From contig CACIWH010000002.1 in assembly GCA_902590295.1 (NCBI GenBank), forward strand, positions 10,001 to 65,874: 55,874 bases of DNA. Reading direction: 5' to 3'. Shown piece after piece: positions 30,048 to 38,968 of the stretch; the first letter of the stretch is position 1; each line of letters opens with the position of its first letter. The stretch comes from an uncultured Pelagibacteraceae bacterium (lineage in GTDB: Bacteria > Pseudomonadota > Alphaproteobacteria > Pelagibacterales > Pelagibacteraceae). A model generated the notes under the pieces. It saw only the letters and a list, made by a program, of their open reading frames with translations. It ran no database searches and was not told the DNA's origin. Position numbers and translations under genes: made by a program.

Positions 30048-31370
30048 ATGGTAAAAATAGTCATTCAGAAAAAAATCGGAGATTTTGACAAAACCATAAG
30101 TGTTGATGGAGATAAGAGTATATCTATTAGGGCGTTGTTAATTGGCTCGCAGTCTTATGGAATTTGTAAAATAAAAAATTTATCTAAATCAGGAGATATT
30201 TTAAGTACAATTAATGGACTTAAAAAACTAGGTATAAAAATTTTTTTTAAAAATAATATATGTTTTCTTAAGGGTAACGGATTAAATGGTTTTGATTATA
30301 AAAAAAATATTGTCATAGATGCTGGAAATTCAGGGACCTTTGCAAGACTTTTGCTTGGATTATTGATCCGGTCGCCTCATACAATAAAAATTAAAGGTGA
30401 TAAAAGCTTATCGAGAAGAGATTTTCAAAGAATTATTAATCCATTAAAAAAATTTGGTGCAAAATTTGTTTCAAATAATAAAAAAAATCTTCCTTTAAAA
30501 ATATTAGGCTCAGATTATTTAAAACCAATTAATTATTTAGAAGAAAGAGGCTCAGCACAATGCAAAAGTTCTGTAATTTTTGCTGCTCTAAATACACCTG
30601 GAAAAACTATTATAAATGCAAAAAAATCAAGAAATCATACTGAGTTGTTCTTAAAATTTTTAAATTTCCCAATAAGAATAATCAATAAAAAAAAATATGA
30701 TAAAATTGAAATTTCTGGTGAGAATTATTTTAAATCTTTTAATTACGATATACCAGGCGATTTGAGTTCAAGTGCTTTTTTTATAGTTCTTACATTGCTT
30801 TTAAAAAATTCTAAACTCAAAATAAAAAAAGTTAATGTAAATTCATCCAGGATAGGTTTTATTAAAATAATAAATAAAATGGGAGCAAATGTGAAATTTA
30901 TCAATAAAAGAAAAGTCTGTGGCGAACAACTTGCGGATATTTGCGTTTCTAGCCAAAAAAAGTTTAAACCAATAAATTGTCCGACTGAGCTAAATAGCAA
31001 TGCCATTGATGAATTCTTAATAATTTTTTTGTTAGCATCTAGAGCCTCAGGTGTATCTACTTTTAGAAATCTTGAAGAACTTAATAAAAAAGAAAGTCCA
31101 AGATTAAAATTGGCATCAGTAATTCTTAAAAAGATGGGTATAAAAGTTAAAGCGAATAATTCTTCAATTAAAATATTTGGAAATCCAAATTTAAAACTAA
31201 ATAAGAAGATACTGATAAATAATTATCATAAAGATCATAGAGTTTTCATGACCTCTGTGGTTGCTGCATTGTGTCTTGGTGGAAAATGGACCATTGATGA
31301 TGTAGAGTCGCATATGAGTTCTTTCCCCTCGTTTTTAAGTATTTTGAGAAAAATAGGTTACAAATTTTAG
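30048..31370 (+). CDS. aroA: 3-phosphoshikimate 1-carboxyvinyltransferase (EPSP synthase)
   Basis: AroA joins phosphoenolpyruvate and shikimate-3-phosphate in aromatic amino-acid synthesis. The 440-residue protein has the N-terminal GDKSISIRAL, the PEP-binding GNSGTFARLL, GDKSLSRRDF and SAQCKSS, the catalytic AIDEF, ELNKKESPRL and DHRVFM. Compared with most homologues, the His in the GDKSISHR motif is Ile here, while the essential Lys and Arg remain. In many proteobacteria cmk follows aroA; here a 121-base gap without a gene leads to rpsA. Confidence 0.94.
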   Translation: MVKIVIQKKIGDFDKTISVDGDKSISIRALLIGSQSYGICKIKNLSKSGDILSTINGLKKLGIKIFFKNNICFLKGNGLNGFDYKKNIVIDAGNSGTFARLLLGLLIRSPHTIKIKGDKSLSRRDFQRIINPLKKFGAKFVSNNKKNLPLKILGSDYLKPINYLEERGSAQCKSSVIFAALNTPGKTIINAKKSRNHTELFLKFLNFPIRIINKKKYDKIEISGENYFKSFNYDIPGDLSSSAFFIVLTLLLKNSKLKIKKVNVNSSRIGFIKIINKMGANVKFINKRKVCGEQLADICVSSQKKFKPINCPTELNSNAIDEFLIIFLLASRASGVSTFRNLEELNKKESPRLKLASVILKKMGIKVKANNSSIKIFGNPNLKLNKKILINNYHKDHRVFMTSVVAALCLGGKWTIDDVESHMSSFPSFLSILRKIGYKF

Positions 31371-31491
31371 ATTATTACAAAATATTAAAAAATTACCCCC
31401 TAAAATTGTTGGATTCTTTGGTTATTTGAATTTTTTTTGTTTCTTGATTAATTTAATAATTTTCTCTAAAAGCACTTTTTTTAAATAATTA

Positions 31492-33219
31492 ATGGAAATA
31501 TATAAAGAAACAAATACTGAAGCTTCAAAAGAATTTGAAAAACTTCTCGATAATCAAATTTCAAAAACAAAAAATTTAATTGAGGGCAAAATTATAGAGG
31601 GAACGGTCACTAAGGTAGGTGAAAAATACGTGTTTTTGTTTATTGAAGGGCTTAAATCTGAACCATTAGTAGATATAAATGAATTAAAAACTCTAGGTCA
31701 AGAAAGTAAAATAAATATTGGTGAAAAAATTCAGGTATTATTAGAAAGAATAGAAGACAAGAATGGTGAAGTTGTTGTTTCCGCCAGCAAAGCTCAGAAA
31801 ATAAAAGGTTGGGACATACTTGTTAAAGCCTTTGAAAATAACGAGCCTATAATGGGTAAGATAACAAGTAAGTGTAAAGGTGGAGTGATTGTTGAACACA
31901 TTGACACGGGTTCACTCATGTTTTGCCCAGGTTCACAAATATCCGATATACCAATTAAAGACATATCACACTTAATAAATGAGCCACAGAAATTTGCGCT
32001 AATTAAAATGGATAAACTTAGAGGAAACGCATGTGTGTCCAGAAGACAAATAATATCATCAGGTAAAAAAGAAGATAAAGCCAAAATTATTGAAAAATAT
32101 AAAGAGGGCCAAATTATTAAAAATGCAGTAGTAAAGGGTTATAGCTCATTTGGATGTTTTTTTAATGTTAATAACGAGCTAGATTGCTTAGTTCACTTAC
32201 AAGAAATTAGTTATTCAAGAGTCAATCACCCAGAGGAAGTATTTAATATAGGTGATAAACATGATTTATTAATTATATCAGTTGATAAAGAAAAATTGCA
32301 GATTGGATGTAGTATAAAGCAGCTATCTCCAGATCCTTTTGAAAAAATTTCAAACTATGAGATAAACAAAACATACGAAGTTAAAGTCATTAAGATAATG
32401 GATTTTGGGGTGTTTGCTGAATTGGAGCCTGGATTAACAACTTTATTACATTCAAGTGAAATAAGTTGGTCAAGAAAAAATGCTTCACCCAAAAAATTTT
32501 TTAAGGTTGGGGATAAAATAAATTGTGTCATAACGGAAATAGATAAAGATAAGAGAAGAATAGCTATATCTTACAGATTGACAAAGGAGAATCCTTTCGA
32601 TCAAATACAAAAAAATAATCCAGTTGGTTCATTGGTTAATGGGTCTATAAGCAGTATGAATGAATATGCAATTTATTTGAAATTAGACGATTATGAGATT
32701 GATGCATTTCTACATTTTAATGATCTAAGTTATACTGGTGTACCAGAAGAAATAGCTAAAGATTATAAGTTGAAAGATAAGATGAAAGTTAAAGTGCTTG
32801 AGATAAAAAAAGATACTCAAAAAGTTCGTGTTGGATTAAAACAGACACAAAAAGATCCTTTTGATTATTTTAATGATAAAAAGATTAATGACACGATAAC
32901 TGTTAAAGTGCTATCATCAGATAATAAAGGATTGATGGTTCAGCCAGAGGGCTGTAATATCAATTTACCTATAAAAAAATCTCAGATCGCAGTCTCGTCC
33001 ACTGATGCAAGACCATCAAGGTTTGTGGGTGGTGAAAGAATAGATGCTGCAATTTCTGAGTTAAATATTGAAAAAAGAAAAGTTTCTCTAAGTATCAAAC
33101 TTTTAGAGGAGTTACAAAACAAAGAGGCCGTATCAAAATTTAGTTCACCATTATCAGGAAAAAACTTACCTTTTTCATCTTTGTCTGATAAACTGACAAA
33201 TAAAAAAACTAAAAAATAG
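31492..33219 (+). CDS. rpsA: 30S ribosomal protein S1
   Basis: S1 helps mRNAs with weak Shine-Dalgarno sequences bind the 30S subunit, which fits this AT-rich genome. The 575-residue protein contains six S1 (OB-fold) repeats: about 35-100, 118-185, 205-275, 290-365, 375-450 and 460-540. Repeats 3 and 4 are the most canonical (YSSFGCFFNV... and MDFGVFAELEPGLTTLLHSS). The 121 bases upstream hold no gene and are the likely place for its promoter and autoregulatory site. ihfB follows after 15 bases. Confidence 0.96.
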   Translation: MEIYKETNTEASKEFEKLLDNQISKTKNLIEGKIIEGTVTKVGEKYVFLFIEGLKSEPLVDINELKTLGQESKINIGEKIQVLLERIEDKNGEVVVSASKAQKIKGWDILVKAFENNEPIMGKITSKCKGGVIVEHIDTGSLMFCPGSQISDIPIKDISHLINEPQKFALIKMDKLRGNACVSRRQIISSGKKEDKAKIIEKYKEGQIIKNAVVKGYSSFGCFFNVNNELDCLVHLQEISYSRVNHPEEVFNIGDKHDLLIISVDKEKLQIGCSIKQLSPDPFEKISNYEINKTYEVKVIKIMDFGVFAELEPGLTTLLHSSEISWSRKNASPKKFFKVGDKINCVITEIDKDKRRIAISYRLTKENPFDQIQKNNPVGSLVNGSISSMNEYAIYLKLDDYEIDAFLHFNDLSYTGVPEEIAKDYKLKDKMKVKVLEIKKDTQKVRVGLKQTQKDPFDYFNDKKINDTITVKVLSSDNKGLMVQPEGCNINLPIKKSQIAVSSTDARPSRFVGGERIDAAISELNIEKRKVSLSIKLLEELQNKEAVSKFSSPLSGKNLPFSSLSDKLTNKKTKK

Positions 33220-33234
33220 TATTTACAAAACAAA

Positions 33235-33522
33235 TTGTCAGTATCAAAATCAGATTTAATAAAACATCTCAAGCTTATTTACCCAAATTTATTAAAGAAA
33301 GATTTGATAAAAATGTTTGATATATTTCTCAAAGAGATAAAAATAGCTTTAAAAAACGGGGAAAGAGTTGAATTAAGAGGATGGGGTATTTTTTATCAAA
33401 AAACTCAAAAAAATAGGAAATCAAGAAATCCCAAAACAGGAGAAAGTGTTTACACTCCTGAAAAAAAAAATATAAATTTTAAGATGAGTAAAGAGCTATT
33501 TAAACTGATGAATGAAAAATAA
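33235..33522 (+). CDS. ihfB: Integration host factor subunit beta (HU/IHF family), TTG start
   Basis: A 95-residue HU/IHF-family DNA-bending protein with the beta-arm motif RKSRNPKTGESVYTP and the dimer core ERVELRGWGIF. Position directly after rpsA is the standard place of ihfB. The only good start is TTG at 33235, because the first in-frame ATG would remove most of the first helices. TTG start codons are otherwise rare here, so expression may be lower. It overlaps pyrF by 11 bases. Confidence 0.9.
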   Translation: MSVSKSDLIKHLKLIYPNLLKKDLIKMFDIFLKEIKIALKNGERVELRGWGIFYQKTQKNRKSRNPKTGESVYTPEKKNINFKMSKELFKLMNEK

Positions 33523-34183
33523 AATTTTTATCGCAATTGATACAAAAAGCGTTACTAGGGCAAGATCAATAATAGCTCAAAGTAAATTAAATAATTTTAA
33601 AATAGGTTACAAATTTGGTTTAGAATTTGTTAACTCTAAATATGGAAGAAAATTTATATCAAAAATTCGAGATGAAATAATTTTTATTGATCTGAAGCTT
33701 CATGATATACCTAATACAATGTCTTCCGCTATAATATCTCTAAAAGATTTAAAAATAAATTATCTTACTGTTCATATATCCTCGGGTTTAAAAGCTTTAA
33801 AAGAGGTTAAAAAAGTTTCTGGAAAAATTAAAATAGTTGGAGTAACTACCCTAACATCTTTAAATAATAAAGATTTAAAAAGTTTAGGTTATAAAAAACC
33901 ACTTAGGGAAATGGTAAAATTACAATCCAAGTTAGCTCAAAAAGCTAATCTTGATGGTATTGTTTGTAGCCCTCAAGAGGTAAAACTTGTAAAAAAATTT
34001 TTTAGTAGGGAAATAATAACACCAGGAATAAGAATAAGTTCAAAAGTAGATGATCAAAAAAGAGTTATGACACCTAAAGCAGCATTTAAACAAGGTAGTG
34101 ACTGGCTTGTCATAGGAAGGGATTTAACAAAAGGGAATATTAAAAAAAATTTTAATAAGTTGAGCAATCATTTAAATCAATGA
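33512..34183 (+). CDS. pyrF: Orotidine 5'-phosphate decarboxylase
   Basis: PyrF makes UMP from OMP. The 223-residue TIM-barrel has the catalytic tetrad region IFIDLKLHDIPNT with the conserved D-x-K-x-x-D, the substrate GVTTLTS element and the phosphate-binding TPGIRIS and WLVIGRDLT blocks. It lies between ihfB and trpF, overlapping both, an arrangement shared with other Alphaproteobacteria. Confidence 0.95.
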   Translation: MKNKIFIAIDTKSVTRARSIIAQSKLNNFKIGYKFGLEFVNSKYGRKFISKIRDEIIFIDLKLHDIPNTMSSAIISLKDLKINYLTVHISSGLKALKEVKKVSGKIKIVGVTTLTSLNNKDLKSLGYKKPLREMVKLQSKLAQKANLDGIVCSPQEVKLVKKFFSREIITPGIRISSKVDDQKRVMTPKAAFKQGSDWLVIGRDLTKGNIKKNFNKLSNHLNQ

Positions 34184-34797
34184 CACTTGAATGTAAAATA
34201 TGTGGTGTTACTGATGCAGAAATTTTGAACTTTATTATAAATCACAGATTTCCACCTCAATATGTTGGTTTTATTGCAAACTATACTCGGTCTAAACGTT
34301 TTGTTAAATTAGATAAGCTTAAAAACTTAATAGATGTTGATAAAAAAAAATCTAAATTTGTTGCCGTGCTGGTCAAGCCATCAAAAGATGTATTGGAAAA
34401 AATAAAATATTTAAACTTTGATTACTATCAAGTTTATGATTGTTCTCCAGACGAGATAAGATATATAAAAGAAAAATATAGAAAAAAAATTATATCTGCT
34501 ATTACTATAGAAAATAGTCGAGATTTAAATAATTATAAGAATTTCTTACCCTTTTCTGAAATAATTTTATTTGACTCAAAGGGTTATGAAAAATCTGTGA
34601 GTTTTGACCATAATTTATTAAAACATTTGCCCTCTAATTTTAAAAAAATGATTGCTGGAAATATTAAAATTAACGATATTTTAAATTTTAAAAATAAAGA
34701 ATATATTATTGATGTAAGTGGAGGATTAGAGAATATTTATGGAAAAAAAAGTAAAAGTAAAATTGATAAATTTTTAAATCAAATTAACAAGACATGA
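34180..34797 (+). CDS. trpF: Phosphoribosylanthranilate isomerase, divergent
   Basis: TrpF isomerises phosphoribosylanthranilate in tryptophan synthesis. The 205-residue protein keeps the catalytic pair: Cys in KICGVTD and Asp in ILFDSKG. It also retains the SKRFV element and the C-terminal DVSGGLE. It departs from the family in two places: the QLHG motif reads QVYD, and the phosphate-binding loops usually ending GGTG and AGGL read GYEK and AGNI. Order (pyrF-trpF-trpB-trpA) supports the identity. Start and stop overlap the neighbours by 4 bases each. Confidence 0.82.
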   Translation: MTLECKICGVTDAEILNFIINHRFPPQYVGFIANYTRSKRFVKLDKLKNLIDVDKKKSKFVAVLVKPSKDVLEKIKYLNFDYYQVYDCSPDEIRYIKEKYRKKIISAITIENSRDLNNYKNFLPFSEIILFDSKGYEKSVSFDHNLLKHLPSNFKKMIAGNIKINDILNFKNKEYIIDVSGGLENIYGKKSKSKIDKFLNQINKT

Positions 34798-36026
34798 AAT
34801 TAAAAAAAAAATTATCTGTTCTAGATCAACATGATAAGTTTGGATTTTGGGGAGGCAAATTCGGTGGAAATTTTGTTCCTGAAACCTTAAAAAAACCAAT
34901 TAATGACTTAGAAATATTATTTAATAAACTTAAAAATGACAAAAAATTCTTAAGCGAAAGGGATAAATATTTTAGAAATTGGGTTGGAGCACCAACAAGA
35001 TTTATAAAACTGAATAATTTAACCAAACACGTAGGTGGTGCTGAAATATGGTCAAAAGTAGTATCTGATGCTAATGGAGGGGCTCACAAAATTTATAACG
35101 CAACAGTGCATTGCCTATTAGCAAAAAAATCAGGTAAAAAAATTATTTGTGGGGATACAGGAGCTGGTTATGCTGGAAAAATGTTAAGTATGGCGGCAAA
35201 AAAGTTTGGTTTAAAGTGTAAAATTTTCATGGGTGCAAAAGACATAAAAAGACAACAACCAAATGTAAAAGCAATAAAAGGTAATGGAGCAGAAATTATT
35301 CCTGTTTATTCAGGTAGTCAAACTTTAGTAGATGCTGTTTCCGAGTGTATGAGGTTTTGGGTTGCTAATTGTGATACTACGGCGATGTGTGTAGGATCTA
35401 CGGTTGGTCCAAATATATTTGTAAAAATTTGTGGATGGTCAACTAGTCAAATCTCTAGAGAATTAAAAAGTCAAATTTTAGAAGAATTTGGAGCAATACC
35501 AAATAGATTAAAACTTTATAATTGTGTTGGAGGAGGAAGCTCGAGTTTTGGTTTTTGGAATGAATTTATGGATTATGATAAAAAACAAGTTGAATTTATA
35601 GGTGTTGAGGCAGGTGGACCATCTAAAAGTAAAAAACATGCTGCCCCACTAACTTATGGATCAAAAATTGGTATTTTACATGGTGCAGCTCAATATGTTA
35701 ATCAAAATAAGGAAGGTCAAATCGAGGAAACAGAATCAATTTCTGCTGGTTTAGATTATCCTGGGGTCTCACCTTTGCATTGTTTTTTAAAAGATACTAA
35801 ACGCGCAAGATACACCGCAGTAAGTGATGAAGATGCTCTCAAAGCCTTCAAAATTGTATCAAAATATGAAAGTATAAGACCTTCGCTCGAACCAAGTCAT
35901 GCTTTTTCAGTTGCAATTTCTGAGTCAAAAAAATTTTCTAAGAATACTATTGTTATTGTTAATAGTTGTGGTGATGCATACAAAGACCGAAAAATTTTAA
36001 AAAAAAAATTAGGTATATCGTTATGA
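34794..36026 (+). CDS. trpB: Tryptophan synthase subunit beta, with altered active site
   Basis: TrpB joins serine and indole with PLP. The 410-residue protein aligns over its full length. The PLP lysine is K99 in GGAHKI, the phosphate loop is GGGSSS (usually GGGSNA), and SISAGLDYPGV is conserved. Exactly 22 residues after the lysine, where Salmonella has catalytic E109 in ETGAGQHG, this protein has D121 in DTGAGYAG. Thus Glu is Asp, and Gln-His is Tyr-Ala. The C-terminal SGRGDKD reads SCGDAYKD. Position between trpF and trpA marks it as the orthologous locus. Activity and substrate need testing. Confidence 0.85.
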   Translation: MKLKKKLSVLDQHDKFGFWGGKFGGNFVPETLKKPINDLEILFNKLKNDKKFLSERDKYFRNWVGAPTRFIKLNNLTKHVGGAEIWSKVVSDANGGAHKIYNATVHCLLAKKSGKKIICGDTGAGYAGKMLSMAAKKFGLKCKIFMGAKDIKRQQPNVKAIKGNGAEIIPVYSGSQTLVDAVSECMRFWVANCDTTAMCVGSTVGPNIFVKICGWSTSQISRELKSQILEEFGAIPNRLKLYNCVGGGSSSFGFWNEFMDYDKKQVEFIGVEAGGPSKSKKHAAPLTYGSKIGILHGAAQYVNQNKEGQIEETESISAGLDYPGVSPLHCFLKDTKRARYTAVSDEDALKAFKIVSKYESIRPSLEPSHAFSVAISESKKFSKNTIVIVNSCGDAYKDRKILKKKLGISL

Positions 36027-36823
36027 TTAATTTAATTTCACAAGCATTTATTTTTGCAAAAAAAGAAAATAGACCAGCTTTATTAACATATACTGTTGCT
36101 GGAGATAATACTAAAAAAAATTCTTTAGAAATCCTAAAATCCATATCTAAACATGCTGACATTTGTGAGCTTGGATTTCCTCATAACACACCCATTGCAG
36201 ACGGAGGACAAATTCAAACAAGTTCTTATAGAGCTATAAAAAATGGTACTAAATTTAGAGATGTGTTCAAAATTGTAAAAAGTTTTAAAAAAAGTAAGTT
36301 TTCAAAACCTATAATTCTAATGGGTTATTTTAATATGATTTTACAATACGGGGAGGCCAAATTTTTAAGAGATTGTAAAAAAAATAAAGTTGACGGTTTA
36401 ATAGTTGTAGACTTGCCTTGGCCGGAAAACAGAAAATTTGCAAGAAAATGTAAGAAAAATTCTATCTCTTTTGTGCAGCTAATATCGCCCACTACCTCAA
36501 AAAATAGGTTAAAATCAATTATAAGAGATTCTCATGAAATGATTTATTATATTTCTATGTTATCTACAACCGGTGGAAAGCTTAAAGTTTCACCTTTTAA
36601 AATAATTTCAAATTATAAAAAAATAAAAAAAATCAACCCCTCTAAGAATTGTGTAATAGGTTTTGGTATCACAGAAAGAAACATAAAAGACTTAAAAGCT
36701 GCGGATGGACTAGTTGTTGGAAGTGCTATTTGTAAGGAAATAACTAATAGCTTAAAAAAAAGACAAAATCCTGTCACAAATGTTAGTAATATGGTAGAAA
36801 ACTTGAAAAACAAAATTTTATGA
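36023..36823 (+). CDS. trpA: Tryptophan synthase subunit alpha
   Basis: TrpA cleaves indole-3-glycerol phosphate and channels indole to TrpB. The 266-residue TIM barrel has the catalytic Glu in CELGFPHNTP and Asp in IADGGQIQ, the substrate-side Tyr in LMGYFNM and the phosphate site GFGITERN plus VVGSAI. The first loop has NTP where most have SDP. The closing loop, usually SVTGVTGA, reads SMLSTTGGKL, so it is shifted in sequence while keeping a Thr-Gly. These changes match the unusual TrpB next to it. It overlaps trpB and accD by 4 bases each. Confidence 0.9.
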   Translation: MINLISQAFIFAKKENRPALLTYTVAGDNTKKNSLEILKSISKHADICELGFPHNTPIADGGQIQTSSYRAIKNGTKFRDVFKIVKSFKKSKFSKPIILMGYFNMILQYGEAKFLRDCKKNKVDGLIVVDLPWPENRKFARKCKKNSISFVQLISPTTSKNRLKSIIRDSHEMIYYISMLSTTGGKLKVSPFKIISNYKKIKKINPSKNCVIGFGITERNIKDLKAADGLVVGSAICKEITNSLKKRQNPVTNVSNMVENLKNKIL

Positions 36824-37752
36824 ATTGGCTTAAAAAAACTTTAGATTTTGGTCAAAAAATTAAAAAATTTCTAAAAAAAAGACCTTCACTTAAAGATATG
36901 GAAGAAAGTGATTGGACTTCTTGTTGCAAAGGTCCAATTTTAAAAAAAGATTTAGAAGAAAATTTATGGGTGTGCCCAGGTCCGTGTCATAAACATTTTA
37001 GGATTAGTCCTAAACAAAGATTTGATTTATTGTTTGGTAGTGAAGGTTATGAAGTCTTAAGAACACCCATGCCACCGGATGATCCCTTAAATTTCACCGA
37101 CACCAAGTCATATAAAGACAGATTAAAAAGTGCTAGAAAAAAAACTGGTTTAAGTTGCAGTATGGTAGTAGCGGATGGATCAATAAATAATATAAGATTA
37201 ACAGCTATTGCATCTGATTTTAATTACATGGGGGCTAGTATTGGTGCTGCGGAAGGTGAGGCCTTTTTATTTGCTGCACAGCATTCAATAGAAAATAATC
37301 AACCATTGTTGGTAGTTGCAACAGGTGGTGGAATGAAAATGCAAGAATCAATTATTTCGTTAAACCAAATGACAAGAACAACTCTTGCTATCAATGAGTT
37401 AAAGGCTAAAAAAATTCCTTATATTGTTTTATTTGCTGATCCTGTTGCTGGTGGAATTACAGCTTCATATGCAATGCTTGGTGATATTCAAATTGCTGAG
37501 CCAGGCGCTTTGATAGCTTTTGCTGGAAGACGTGTAATTGAGGGAACTGTTAAAGAGGAGTTACCAGAAAATTTTCAAAAATCAGAGCACGTTCAAGCCT
37601 GTGGTTTTGTTGACACAATAATCCAAAGGAAAGATCTACCAGAAAAAATTGGTATATTGTTATCTATCTTGCTAAAGAAGCAATCTGAGGTAAAAATAGA
37701 TCATGCTGACAAAACTTCAGAAGATAATATCGAAAATAGAGAAGCGTCATAG
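36820..37752 (+). CDS. accD: Acetyl-CoA carboxylase carboxyltransferase subunit beta
   Basis: AccD partners AccA in malonyl-CoA formation. The 310-residue protein has an N-terminal zinc ribbon and the crotonase-like core with DPLNFTDTKSY, ASDFNYMGASIGAAEGE and FADPVAGGITASYAM. The zinc ribbon is atypical in spacing: the first pair is Cys-Cys (in TSCCKGP) instead of CxxC, and the second is CPGPC (CxxxC) instead of CxxC. All four cysteines are still there. It lies after trpA and overlaps folC by 50 bases, both typical for the locus in compact genomes. Confidence 0.94.
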   Translation: MNWLKKTLDFGQKIKKFLKKRPSLKDMEESDWTSCCKGPILKKDLEENLWVCPGPCHKHFRISPKQRFDLLFGSEGYEVLRTPMPPDDPLNFTDTKSYKDRLKSARKKTGLSCSMVVADGSINNIRLTAIASDFNYMGASIGAAEGEAFLFAAQHSIENNQPLLVVATGGGMKMQESIISLNQMTRTTLAINELKAKKIPYIVLFADPVAGGITASYAMLGDIQIAEPGALIAFAGRRVIEGTVKEELPENFQKSEHVQACGFVDTIIQRKDLPEKIGILLSILLKKQSEVKIDHADKTSEDNIENREAS

Positions 37753-38968
37753 TAAGAAGATTGATCTCTCTCTAGATAGAACCTTTAATTTATTAAATAA
37801 ATTAGGTAATCCACAAAACAAAATAAAAAATGTTGTAACAGTAGTTGGGACGAATGCAAAAGCTTCTATGGCTACAGCTCTAAGCACTATTTTAAAAGAG
37901 TCTAGTTATAAATATAATATATACACCTCTCCTCATTTACAATCATATACAGAAAGATTTGTTTTTAATAACAATGAAATAAGTGAAAACGATCTTGCTA
38001 TTCTATTGGAAGATGTTGATAGAATATTAGGAGACGATAATGCGACAGTTTTCGAAATATTAACAAGTGCCTTTATAAAATATGCTGAAAATTTTAAAGA
38101 TAATGTAAATATTATAGAGGCTGGTCTATTTCATAGATTTGACAGCACAAATGTATTTAAACAAAATTTGCTCACACTTTTAGGGGTAATTCACTTAGAT
38201 CATTTAAATTGGTTGGATAATAAAACAATAGAAGGTGTAATTTATGAAAAAACTAGTTCATTACCGATATCCAATATATTTGTCAACAATCAAATGAATT
38301 CAGAGATAAAAACAAAAATTAAACAATCTTTAATAAAAAATAAATCTAAAAAATATTTTTTTGGTGATGACTTTAACGTAGCAAAATCTGAAAACAGTTT
38401 TATTCATTATCAAGATGAATTAGGAGAAATAATGCTACCTCAGCCTAATTTAATTGGTGATCACCAAATTTACAATATCAGCACTTCAATTGCAGCTGCT
38501 AGAAAAATATTCAATATATCTGATGCTAATATCAAAAATAGTATGAAAAAAATGAGATTAAAAGGACGTTTAGAAGAAATAAAATCAGGTAAATTAAAAA
38601 ATTTAATAGGTGAAAATAGGCTAATAATAGATGGGGGACATAATATTAATTCAGCAATTTCAATTTCTAATTGGGTTAAACAACAAAACGAAAAAGTACA
38701 TCTTATTTGTGGTATGATGAATGACAAACCTCATAAAGAGTTTGTTAATCAATTTGAGAATTATGTAAATTCAATAACTCTTATAGATATACCTAATCAA
38801 AAGGGTTCCATCTCAAAAGAAGAATTTAAAAAGAAACTTGGTAACAAAAATATTCATACTGCAGAAAGCATTGAGGAGTCTTTGCTAATGAATAACAAAG
38901 ATGATAATTGTATTTTTTTATGCGCAGGAAGTCTTTATTTGGCTGGTGAAGTTTTAAATCTTAATTAA
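37703..38968 (+). CDS. folC: Folylpolyglutamate / dihydrofolate synthase
   Basis: FolC adds glutamates to folate and, in the bifunctional form, makes dihydrofolate from dihydropteroate. The 421-residue Mur-ligase-like protein has the ATP site GTNAKAS (49-55), the TSPHLQSYTERF block, HLDHLNWL and the C-terminal IIDGGHNINS and HLICGMMNDK elements. The P-loop, usually GTNGKGS, has both glycines replaced by alanine. The 50-base overlap with accD is large; a later start would cut the N-terminal helix that precedes the P-loop. It converges with trxA (4-base overlap). Confidence 0.9.
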   Translation: MLTKLQKIISKIEKRHSKKIDLSLDRTFNLLNKLGNPQNKIKNVVTVVGTNAKASMATALSTILKESSYKYNIYTSPHLQSYTERFVFNNNEISENDLAILLEDVDRILGDDNATVFEILTSAFIKYAENFKDNVNIIEAGLFHRFDSTNVFKQNLLTLLGVIHLDHLNWLDNKTIEGVIYEKTSSLPISNIFVNNQMNSEIKTKIKQSLIKNKSKKYFFGDDFNVAKSENSFIHYQDELGEIMLPQPNLIGDHQIYNISTSIAAARKIFNISDANIKNSMKKMRLKGRLEEIKSGKLKNLIGENRLIIDGGHNINSAISISNWVKQQNEKVHLICGMMNDKPHKEFVNQFENYVNSITLIDIPNQKGSISKEEFKKKLGNKNIHTAESIEESLLMNNKDDNCIFLCAGSLYLAGEVLNLN

